Assembly (NCBI GenBank): GCA_900772745.1
Contig: CAAGRV010000014.1
Span: forward strand, 1 to 17,056
Length of the DNA: 17,056 nucleotides
Direction: 5' to 3'
Origin: Clostridia bacterium
GTDB lineage: Bacteria; Bacillota; Clostridia; Christensenellales; UBA3700
Under the pieces are notes generated by a model. The model did not search any database, was not told the DNA's origin, and was given only the letters and a program-made list of their open reading frames with translations. How positions within the stretch are numbered: position 1 is the stretch's first letter; each line of letters opens with the position of its first letter. Shown piece by piece: positions 7,592 to 14,239 of the stretch. The position numbers were made by a program, and so were the translations under genes.

Positions 7592-7636
7592 TTGGTTCTC
7601 CTTTTTGATTTTCGGCTATCTATTTGCGACAGCAAC

Positions 7637-7715
7637 TATCCTTGTTGTGAGCGCCCCCTTATGGTAAGGGGAGCTGTCCGACGGAATGACTATGTAGTCG
7701 GACTGAGGGGATAAG
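7637..7715 (+). repeat. Two-hairpin palindromic element, copy E5
   Basis: Terminal repeats TATCC (7637) and GGATA (7709), hairpin 1 CCCCTTATGGTAAGGGG, hairpin 2 GTCCGAC/GTCGGAC. It fills the gap between the 286-aa peptidase gene (stop at 7726) and the 333-aa gene, so it would be present in a shared transcript. Its right half is identical to E4. Confidence 0.8.
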
Positions 7716-7725
7716 AATACTACCC

Positions 7726-8586
7726 TCACTCGTCTTTTTTTTGTTCGGCTAGGTACTCTTGGATAATGCGTTGTTTATACTCTTCCTCGCTCTCTTGCGA
7801 TGGAGTTTGGGCGTTTTCTGCTTGTTGGAGAGCTTGCTCGACAGCCTTGTCAATGTCGGCTTGCATACTCGCTTTGACTTGCTCTTCTTGTACGGCTGAT
7901 TTGTACTTGATGAGCTTGACCACTTCCGCCACCAGCGCTGCCACCAGCGGTAAAATGATGAGCGCCACAAAGCCATACCAATGTCTAAGAAAATTCATCA
8001 TACCCGTGATAAATGGTGAAGTTTTTACGTATTTTGCACGGATATTTTCCAGCGGAACGGGCACTCTGTCGGGGATAGAATTGGCGTCACCTTTGGTTTC
8101 CACCACCCATTTTCCGTCTTCGGTTTGGTAAGGATTGCCTATCAATCTGTGCGTAATTTTTTGTCCGACGATAGCGCTCGGCTCAAAGCCTGGTGGCGCA
8201 ACGAATGTGACAATCTCGCCCTTTGCCAGCTCTTCGCCTTGTCGATATTCCTTGCAAATGATGACCTGTCCTTTGTCAATAGTGCCCGTCATAGAGTCGG
8301 TCACGACATAATAGAGTTGGTATCCAAAAAGCGACGGCTGACTGCCCGCCAGCAAGGATATGAACACATAGAGCAATATCACGACCACCACCGCAAATAT
8401 CGCCAATATTAGGCTGTTGGTGATTTTTTTTGCAATAGTTTTTGGCTTATTTTGCTCATTTTTCGAGCATTTTTTTGTTGTTTTTTGCTTGTTTTGCGAG
8501 CTGTTTTCTAGTTCTTTTTGCTCCACATTTTGGCTATTTTGTAGCTGATTTTCGCCACTTTTTTTATTGTTTTCTATTTGTTTCAT
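7726..8586 (-). CDS. ER/SipW-type signal peptidase (S26B), 286 aa, with EYLAEQ tail
   Basis: This is a membrane signal peptidase of the Ser/His (SipW, S26B) type. After a 55-residue Asn/Gln/Lys-rich cytoplasmic head come a transmembrane helix (about 56-80), the catalytic Ser98 in VTDSMTG, His146 in ITHRLIG in place of the bacterial-type Lys, the conserved TKGDANSIPD at 164-173, and a second transmembrane helix (about 203-227). The C-terminal tail would be cytoplasmic and ends RIIQEYLAEQKKDE, a motif shared with the other peptidase of the window. The start codon overlaps the stop of the 705-residue gene (ATGA), so the two are translationally coupled. It should cleave SipW-type signals such as those of the next two genes. 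The long Asn/Gln-rich head is unusual for this family. Confidence 0.92.
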   Translation of the reverse strand: MKQIENNKKSGENQLQNSQNVEQKELENSSQNKQKTTKKCSKNEQNKPKTIAKKITNSLILAIFAVVVVILLYVFISLLAGSQPSLFGYQLYYVVTDSMTGTIDKGQVIICKEYRQGEELAKGEIVTFVAPPGFEPSAIVGQKITHRLIGNPYQTEDGKWVVETKGDANSIPDRVPVPLENIRAKYVKTSPFITGMMNFLRHWYGFVALIILPLVAALVAEVVKLIKYKSAVQEEQVKASMQADIDKAVEQALQQAENAQTPSQESEEEYKQRIIQEYLAEQKKDE

Positions 8587-10700
8587 TTGAGATCCGACAT
8601 TTTGTTGCGTGGTTTTTTGCCCTTGACGGCTTTGGCGTTGAGCGTTTTTGGCGTAACTGATTTTTTCTCTTCGACAGGCGCGTCAACCTTGGTCACCGTT
8701 GGACTAAATTCGACTTGTGGTGCGTCGTCACCCTGCAATTTTACTTCTTCGATGACTTGGAAGTCGTCGATTTTTGGCTCGGCTTTTGGCTTTTCCGCCT
8801 TTGGAGCTGGCTTTGCTTTTTTCTTTGGCTTGAATTGGTCTGCGGTGAGCTTGGATTTTTCGCCACTCTCTTCCATCGCCTCGGACAACTGCTCTTCGTC
8901 AGTCGGCAAAATTTCTTGTCCGTGTCTAGACAAAATTGCCTTGCCCAGCGCCACCATTTTGTTCTTGTCCGCCTCGTCTAGCAAGTCTTCTAAGTCGTCG
9001 ACTCTCTTTTCGAGTTCTCTTTCTTTTTCGTCGTCCAGTTCGATTTGGTCTTCGATATCGCCCACAACGTCGTCTTCGATTACCTCGTCTTCGATGTCTT
9101 CATCATCTTCTACCAAGCCTTTTTGCTCGGCAAGTTGGATTTCGAGTTCAGCCAAACGTTTACGCTCTTTTTCGATGGCGTTCTCGTTGGCAATGCGTTC
9201 ACGCTCGGCAATGATTATGCGCTTTTCGATAGCGTGGCGCACGACTTCCATTTCTTTTTCGATTTTGCGAATGAGCTTGGATCTTTCGAGTTCGTTGTTG
9301 GCGACAGCCTCGAAGGCGATTTGGGACGCCTCTTGAGAGTTGAGCAAACGGTATCTAAGCAATACTCTGTCGATAGCCTTGTTGACTCTTTGGAGCTCGG
9401 CTCTGGACATAGTAGCCTCTTCGGAAGTACGTTGGAATACGTTTTTGGTTTCGGTAAGCAATTCTTGATATTGGTCTGCCTCTTCGTCCAATTCGTCCTC
9501 TTCTTCCTCTTGTTTATCTTTTTCTTCTTGCTCGTCGGCAGATTGGGACTCTTCGTCTTGAGGAGTTTGCTCGTCGATAGCGCCCGACTCGTCGATAAGC
9601 TGTTCGGTTTCTTTCTCCACTTCGACTTCTTTTTCTTCGATGACAGGAGGGGTAGCCTCTTGTGGCTCTTCCTGTGGTTTTTCCTCTGGCTGGTCTTGTG
9701 GTTGGTCTTGTGGCTTAGGCGGTTCTTTTTCTTCGACGTCCGTCTCTTCGAGGTTGGACTCTTTGAAGAATGCGCTGTCCTCGACTTGCCCTTGGATAAG
9801 ACCTTCCATAAGCATAGAGCTCATACAAATCATATCCACCACGCCCGTGTTGATATCCTCTTCGATATCCACTTTTTTGACGTCGTTTTCCACGGCAAAA
9901 CCAGTCTTGGTATAGCTTTCAATGAATTGCCACAACACCAAGGCTTTTTTGAAGTCAGGGTTTTTCAAAATAACGTTGGTACGGGTGATAGGCGGTCTAA
10001 CTGGCGCCGAATTGACCATTTGTTTGGCAAATGGGCTACCCAAAAACTCGTTGATAATACGTTGCATTTTGGCAATGCGTTCCACGACGGTCATATCTTC
10101 TTTTTGCATAGTTTCCACTTCGTTGAAAGGGAGCGACGCAATGAGTTCTAGGTTGTAGAAAACACGAGTTTTGCCCGTAAACACAGAAGTATCCACGTCC
10201 AGTTGGAGCACGTGGTCGTTGATATAAGCCGCTTTGATAGCCTCTAGTCTTCTTGTTACGAATTGGCTCAAATTTTTGAGCAAAGTATAGATAAATCTGT
10301 TCTCGTACACTTCGAAGGATTCTTCTTTGGTGGTGTTGAGAATTTTGTTAGGAGTCACCATGCCGTCCTTGTCTACGGACGAGATAAGGTTGGTATGTTG
10401 GGCAAGGTGTTTTACCGATTCGGTAGAGATAGCGCGCGCGAGAGAAATATCCACGATATCTTCTTCGATGACGATGAATTTACGAGGGTTACGCACGATA
10501 TTGTCGAGGTGCGGAAGTGTAGACTCAATAATATCAACCCAATCGAGGTCAAAAGACTTTGTACGATGCTTGGTTGACAGCTTGATGACAGGTTTGGCGG
10601 CTTTGAGTTTTTTACGAAATGCGGCATAATACTCTTCCGATTGGAGCATCGAATTGAGTTGTTGCACATATTTGTCATATCTTTCTCTATCGCTAGCCAT
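8583..10700 (-). CDS. DUF2357-like acidic coiled-coil partner of McrB-type ATPase, 705 aa
   Basis: Residues 1-300 look like the DUF2357 family found beside McrB-type ATPases: VYENRFIYTLLKNL (131-144) and RTNVILKNPDFKKALVLW (240-257) are the recognisable parts. In most such proteins the next part is a PD-(D/E)XK nuclease; here I see none. Instead there is a Pro/Gln/Glu region with PQDQPQDQPEE-type repeats (326-350), a very acidic stretch (351-412), a charged helical coiled coil (415-530, then 556-580), and a Lys/Pro/Ala-rich basic tail (615-705). No signal peptide or membrane segment is present, so it is cytoplasmic. It follows the AAA+ gene by 54 bases and overlaps the signal peptidase gene by 4. 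AAGGAG lies 8 bases before the ATG. The DUF2357 call comes from motif memory and needs a profile search; function is unknown. Confidence 0.72.
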   Translation of the reverse strand: MASDRERYDKYVQQLNSMLQSEEYYAAFRKKLKAAKPVIKLSTKHRTKSFDLDWVDIIESTLPHLDNIVRNPRKFIVIEEDIVDISLARAISTESVKHLAQHTNLISSVDKDGMVTPNKILNTTKEESFEVYENRFIYTLLKNLSQFVTRRLEAIKAAYINDHVLQLDVDTSVFTGKTRVFYNLELIASLPFNEVETMQKEDMTVVERIAKMQRIINEFLGSPFAKQMVNSAPVRPPITRTNVILKNPDFKKALVLWQFIESYTKTGFAVENDVKKVDIEEDINTGVVDMICMSSMLMEGLIQGQVEDSAFFKESNLEETDVEEKEPPKPQDQPQDQPEEKPQEEPQEATPPVIEEKEVEVEKETEQLIDESGAIDEQTPQDEESQSADEQEEKDKQEEEEDELDEEADQYQELLTETKNVFQRTSEEATMSRAELQRVNKAIDRVLLRYRLLNSQEASQIAFEAVANNELERSKLIRKIEKEMEVVRHAIEKRIIIAERERIANENAIEKERKRLAELEIQLAEQKGLVEDDEDIEDEVIEDDVVGDIEDQIELDDEKERELEKRVDDLEDLLDEADKNKMVALGKAILSRHGQEILPTDEEQLSEAMEESGEKSKLTADQFKPKKKAKPAPKAEKPKAEPKIDDFQVIEEVKLQGDDAPQVEFSPTVTKVDAPVEEKKSVTPKTLNAKAVKGKKPRNKMSDLK

Positions 10701-10723
10701 TTAGCACTCCTTACCACACACCA

Positions 10724-10742
10724 GTTGCCCTGCCGACGGGCA
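10724..10742 (-). other. Hairpin between the AAA+ and DUF2357-like genes
   Basis: TTGCCC/GGGCAA stem with a 7-base loop, with a possible outer CAGTT/AACTG pairing (10721 and 10748). There is no T run, so it is more likely an mRNA processing or stability element than a terminator. Confidence 0.35.
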
Positions 10743-10754
10743 AGGCAAAACTGA

Positions 10755-12260
10755 TTAGAACAATTTTTTCAATCTTTGCAAGTATTCTTTGGATTCTTGC
10801 ATGTTTTCTTCGCCGAAAAGTTCGGAGAGATATTCGATAAGTCCATCGACTTCGTCACGGATATAACCCAAGTTCAAAGACTCGAACTTACGCAAAATCT
10901 TGTTACACAAAACGTAGTCGATACCATCAATTTCTGTACCGCCACAACCGACGTACACTGGCACGAACTCTTTGAGCTGTTTTACGATACGGTTACCGAA
11001 AGCCAAACGGAAGTGTTCGATAACGTAGTCGTCTAGGATATTGATTTTGTCGATGACTTCTTGGGAAACTTTGTGCTCTTCTTGTGCCTTGTGGAACAAG
11101 TCCTCTAAGTGCGTGTTGGAGATATAAAGTTTCTCGGTGAGAGGTGCGTCGAATGGCACACCCTTGCTGTTGATATTGATAGGAATAGCACGGTCATAAA
11201 CCTTATCTGATATAGCGAACGTCGAGTCGTCGTTGTTCGCTGTGCCGATATACCACATGTTCTCAGGCAATGTAAAACGGCCTTTGACGATATGTTTTGG
11301 GTCATTTGGCCAGCCAGATGGCACAAGGTCAACAATCCAGTTTGCACGAGATGGCATTTCGAGGATAGACAACATTTCCGCAAAGTAGTACTCTACACGC
11401 GCGATGTTCATTTCGTCTAGTACGGTCAAATAGATGCGGTGATTCCAAGTTGCCTCATACATTTTTTTGAGTACCTCGGTTTCGTTGAAACGCTTGGTAA
11501 ATTCGTTGAAGTAGCCAAAAAGCTCTGTTCTATCACGCCAAGATGGTTGGACAGAAGCGATGGTTGTTGGGTTGTCAAGGAATTGTCCGATAGCGTACGG
11601 CAAAGACGTTTTACCAGTACCGGAGATACCTTGCAAGATGAGCAATCTAGTTGTTGCAAAGCCTGCAAAGAACAATCTTATTACACGCTTTTCATAGAAA
11701 AGTCGCATATTGGCACACGCAAAGTTGCGGAACCTGTCACACAACTCTTCGAGAGATATTTCGTTGTCATAGTCAGGCTCTTGATAATTTTCATATATTT
11801 TGTCGATTTCGGTAAGCTTGTAAAAACGGCTTTCGCCTGTGCCATCGCCCTCCTTCTTTTCTTCTCCTGTTTCTTCGTCATAATCAGTTTCGCCGATAGC
11901 GTTGAGGCGCATACCAAGGATACGGTCTTTTTCTTGGGTGAGCTTGACGATTTGTCTTTTTAGGTTGTGGATTTCATCAATGAGATCTTGGTTGGTGACT
12001 TTCATTTTGAGTTTGCCCACGATGCGGATAATGCCCCACACAACGAGCCAAATCACGCCTACCAACACCACGACTACGAGTATGGCAATCATGATTGCGC
12101 CGAACCATTCTCCGCCACTCCAGTTGGGGCTGTAAGTCTTGAACACATCAAAGTACTCTGGGAAGTTGAACATTTGGAAAATACCGCCGAATATACCTAC
12201 GAAAATCGCAGATATACCTTTCCAAAGCACTCCCAAAAACGCTTTAATAAAGTCTAACAT
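10755..12260 (-). CDS. Membrane-anchored McrB-type AAA+ ATPase, 501 aa
   Basis: The C-terminal two thirds is an AAA+ module of the McrB group: Walker A GISGTGKTS (211-219), SWRDRTELFGYFN (240-252), Walker B YLTVLDEMN (277-285) continuing IARVEYYFAEML, the sensor segment IGTANNDDSTF (338-348) that stands where McrB has its MNTAD nucleotide-specificity motif, and KVYDRA (353-358). The N-terminal part differs from restriction McrB. Residues about 8-30 and 53-81 are hydrophobic, followed by a basic stop (RIVGKLKMK), so the ATPase domain should face the cytoplasm. A short coiled coil (about 90-115) and an acidic linker (120-145) follow. There is no DNA-binding N-terminal domain. AAAGGAG lies 7 bases before the ATG, right after the preceding stop. 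The DUF2357-like gene follows, as in McrBC-like pairs. Nucleotide preference cannot be told from sequence. Confidence 0.9.
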   Translation of the reverse strand: MLDFIKAFLGVLWKGISAIFVGIFGGIFQMFNFPEYFDVFKTYSPNWSGGEWFGAIMIAILVVVVLVGVIWLVVWGIIRIVGKLKMKVTNQDLIDEIHNLKRQIVKLTQEKDRILGMRLNAIGETDYDEETGEEKKEGDGTGESRFYKLTEIDKIYENYQEPDYDNEISLEELCDRFRNFACANMRLFYEKRVIRLFFAGFATTRLLILQGISGTGKTSLPYAIGQFLDNPTTIASVQPSWRDRTELFGYFNEFTKRFNETEVLKKMYEATWNHRIYLTVLDEMNIARVEYYFAEMLSILEMPSRANWIVDLVPSGWPNDPKHIVKGRFTLPENMWYIGTANNDDSTFAISDKVYDRAIPININSKGVPFDAPLTEKLYISNTHLEDLFHKAQEEHKVSQEVIDKINILDDYVIEHFRLAFGNRIVKQLKEFVPVYVGCGGTEIDGIDYVLCNKILRKFESLNLGYIRDEVDGLIEYLSELFGEENMQESKEYLQRLKKLF

Positions 12261-12277
12261 AATTTTCTCCTTTTATC

Positions 12278-13180
12278 TCAACCGATAGGCTTGGCATCGC
12301 CGTATTCTTCGACGCCAAATTCTAGTCTTACTACACAATATCCTCCCAAGATATTGTCCACACATTGGGCGTCACTGCCCTCGAACCACATAACTACAGT
12401 GTATTTGACGATTTCTCCGCCGTTGAGATTTTGTCCCATGATGAGATCAACATAAAAGTTCTCGTCCAGTGTATAATCTTCTCTTTTTTCCACGAATGGC
12501 GTGGTCGTATTGTCTTGGAGTTTGACCGCACTGCCCAAGTTGAGCTTGTCGAGCGGAATTGGTCTTTGGAAGTCGAGCTGATCAGAGTCATAAGCAACAT
12601 TCTCAGGTGTGCCGTCCTCTTTCTTTTGGGCATAAATCTTGATGTCAGGAGCTAGCTCGTTGCCCTCTGCGTCATAGCGAGTGGTCATCACCATAATGCG
12701 GATAGCTTTTTGCATTCCTTTGTCGTGTTTCGGAATGGTCAGCCTTGTCACGTATTTGAGCGACTTATAATCAGCTATGTTCTTCAAAAATACCGTGTAG
12801 GCAATATAGCCTTTTTCCGATGGGTGCGAGCCTTCCTTGTTCAGCACTTCGCGCTCCCAATCAATGTCGGTATAGGTTATGTCTTTCATACGGCTAGGAC
12901 CTTTGACGGTGATATTGGTCGCAGGGCGAGTGAACGCCTTGTCCTCCGACAGCGCAATACCAGTCGAGTCCTTGTCGATGACAACTTTCATAGAGTTGTA
13001 GTCCACCAAAGAAAGCACGCCCCACACACTGCCTGTGACGAACAAAGCAATGAGTAGCAACAGCGCCACCCACTTGGAAACAGTGCGTCGTTTCATCTTC
13101 TTGGCAACGTCCTTGCTGTGGACAATGTCAAGCTTTTCTTTGTCTGTCAAGTCATTGGTGACTGGCTTTTTGCGTGGCAA
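12278..13180 (-). CDS. Single-pass membrane protein with TasA-like extracellular domain, 300 aa
   Basis: The start codon is TTG, chosen because AAAGGAG lies 6 bases before it and no ATG fits. A basic cytoplasmic head (residues 1-36) is followed by one transmembrane helix (about 37-58) and an extracellular domain of about 240 residues. The domain ends with WFEGSDAQCVDNILGG (265-280) and CVVRLEFGVEEYGDAK; the two Cys residues (273 and 282) could pair. The W(F/L/I)EG...DC...G pattern is familiar to me from TasA/camelysin-like proteins of Bacillota, and the ending also resembles the 333-residue protein. Unlike its paralogues it lacks the TFAWF-type cleavage motif, so it probably remains in the membrane and may anchor or nucleate the fibre. 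It lies between the 297-residue peptidase and the AAA+ ATPase, 17 bases from the latter. Confidence 0.78.
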   Translation of the reverse strand: MPRKKPVTNDLTDKEKLDIVHSKDVAKKMKRRTVSKWVALLLLIALFVTGSVWGVLSLVDYNSMKVVIDKDSTGIALSEDKAFTRPATNITVKGPSRMKDITYTDIDWEREVLNKEGSHPSEKGYIAYTVFLKNIADYKSLKYVTRLTIPKHDKGMQKAIRIMVMTTRYDAEGNELAPDIKIYAQKKEDGTPENVAYDSDQLDFQRPIPLDKLNLGSAVKLQDNTTTPFVEKREDYTLDENFYVDLIMGQNLNGGEIVKYTVVMWFEGSDAQCVDNILGGYCVVRLEFGVEEYGDAKPIG

Positions 13181-13206
13181 TGTAATCTCCTTTGGGTTGG
13201 TATTGT

Positions 13207-13231
13207 TTATCCTTGTAGAGGACTGCCCCTA
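13207..13231 (+). repeat. Remnant of a palindromic element (left end only)
   Basis: TTTATCCTTGTAGAGGACTGCCCC matches the left end of E6 (CTTATCCTTGTGGAGGACTGCCCC) with only a couple of changes, but the rest of the element is absent. Its end forms the TAG stop codon of the 297-residue peptidase gene. Confidence 0.6.
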
Positions 13232-14122
13232 CTCCTTCTTTTCTTTGTTTTGTTCGGCGAGGTATTCTTCTATGATTTTCTTTTTTTCTTCTTCTTGTTT
13301 TTTTCTTTCTTCTTCGGCGAGATACTCGGCGATGATGCGTTTTTTCTTGTCTTCTTCGCTCTCTTCGGTGGCGGTTGGTGCGGTTGCGCTCTCTGCCGAT
13401 TGGGTAGCAGTGTTGGTCATATCAGCATTCACGTTGTTGTTGACTATCACATTGTTGTTGACATTGATACCTACCGCTTGGAGTGCCATTTCCAATTCTT
13501 TTTGCTGTTGTTCTTTCAACTTGACAAGCTTGTTGTCTAGCACGGCTTTGACTACGAGATAGATATTGTATAGGAGCAACAACGCCAGTGGTGTGACGAT
13601 GAGTCCAAAGAATGGACCAGGCTTTTTGAGGAAGGTAATCACTCCGCCCAGCTTAGCGATTTTGCCGGTATAGATACCCTCGATATCTTTGGCAGTATGT
13701 ACTTCTTTGCTATTAGGCGAGATGACTTTGGCATAGTCACCTTGGGTGACAATTGCGCCGTTTGGGGTTATTTCAATTATTCTATGTGATACATAAATCA
13801 CTGCTTTGACAGCAGGCTCATAGGTTTTGAAAGTCACGATATCGCCTACTTTCAAGTTTTTGCGACCTTCGTCGTCCAACTTTTTGACAATGATGAGATC
13901 ATTGGTGTTGAAAGAATCCTTTTCGTTGCCCTGCATCGAGTTGGACATGACAGGCATCAGATTGACAGCTCCGTTGAGCTCGCCTTTTTTGTTGCCTGTC
14001 GATGACGCTGCTATAAATATGGAAAATATAATGCACACCAAGACAAATATCACTTGGAGTGTAATGATAGTAATGTTGAGTATTCTTTTTTGTTTTGGGT
14101 TGAGTTTGCTCTTTTTTTCCAT
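13229..14122 (-). CDS. ER/SipW-type signal peptidase (S26B), 297 aa, with two EYLAE tail motifs
   Basis: The enzyme has a transmembrane helix (about 15-38), the nucleophile Ser62 in MPVMSNSMQG, His113 in YVSHRIIEI replacing the Lys of bacterial-type peptidases, the conserved TQGDYAKVISP (126-136), and a second transmembrane helix (about 170-192). This is the SipW/archaeal S26B layout. The cytoplasmic tail has an Asn/Val-rich segment (220-233) and then two copies of a motif: KRIIAEYLAEEE (261-272) and KKIIEEYLAEQN (281-292). The other peptidase ends with the same motif. The gene follows the major surface protein, whose signal it should cleave. AAGGAT overlaps the stop of a tiny upstream ORF, 7 bases before the ATG. 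Its own stop codon is supplied by a repeat remnant, so the C-terminus may have been altered by that insertion. Confidence 0.92.
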   Translation of the reverse strand: MEKKSKLNPKQKRILNITIITLQVIFVLVCIIFSIFIAASSTGNKKGELNGAVNLMPVMSNSMQGNEKDSFNTNDLIIVKKLDDEGRKNLKVGDIVTFKTYEPAVKAVIYVSHRIIEITPNGAIVTQGDYAKVISPNSKEVHTAKDIEGIYTGKIAKLGGVITFLKKPGPFFGLIVTPLALLLLYNIYLVVKAVLDNKLVKLKEQQQKELEMALQAVGINVNNNVIVNNNVNADMTNTATQSAESATAPTATEESEEDKKKRIIAEYLAEEERKKQEEEKKKIIEEYLAEQNKEKKE

Positions 14123-14133
14123 TGTATATATCC

Positions 14134-14160
14134 TTATATGACTGCAAGGTCAGAGTTCAT
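14134..14160 (-). CDS. Possible leader peptide MNSDLAVI
   Basis: An 8-codon ORF starts at 14160 behind the best Shine-Dalgarno sequence of the window (AAAGGAGGA, 4-5 bases from the ATG). Its TAA stop overlaps the AAGGAT site of the signal peptidase gene. It lies just after a strong hairpin. It could couple translation or set expression of the peptidase. The sequence also resembles the left end of a palindromic element (TATCCTTATATGACTGC on the plus strand), so the ORF could be incidental. Confidence 0.35.
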   Translation of the reverse strand: MNSDLAVI

Positions 14161-14180
14161 GCGCTCCTCCTTTGCAAAAC

Positions 14181-14208
14181 GCTACTTCCCTTTTTGGGGG
14201 GAAGTAGC
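14181..14208 (-). terminator. Hairpin between major surface protein and signal peptidase genes (attenuating terminator)
   Basis: A perfect 10-bp stem GGCTACTTCCC-side, arms GCTACTTCCC and GGGAAGTAGC, with an 8-base loop, followed on the minus strand by GTTTTG. It lies about 30 bases past the stop of the 337-aa gene. The T run is short, so partial read-through into the peptidase gene is likely, as expected if the structural protein is needed in excess. Confidence 0.65.
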
Positions 14209-14239
14209 CGTTATGACGGTATTTTGTAGATAAATTTGA

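Noticed and set aside
9045..10151. Long plus-strand open frame (368 codons) opposite the 705-aa gene
   Set aside because: It is the mirror of Glu/Lys/Asp-rich codons, giving Phe/Leu/Val runs; it has no ribosome binding site and no plausible domain, and the minus-strand gene has motifs and operon context.
8583..12260. A classic McrBC restriction system
   Set aside because: McrB-type motifs are clear, but there is no DNA-binding N-terminus, no visible nuclease motif in the partner, and the neighbours are secretion genes; kept only as an evolutionary source.
13899..14147. 82-codon minus-strand frame overlapping the 297-aa peptidase start
   Set aside because: Out of frame with the peptidase, which has catalytic motifs; the alternative translation is Gln/Arg/Lys-rich with no domain.
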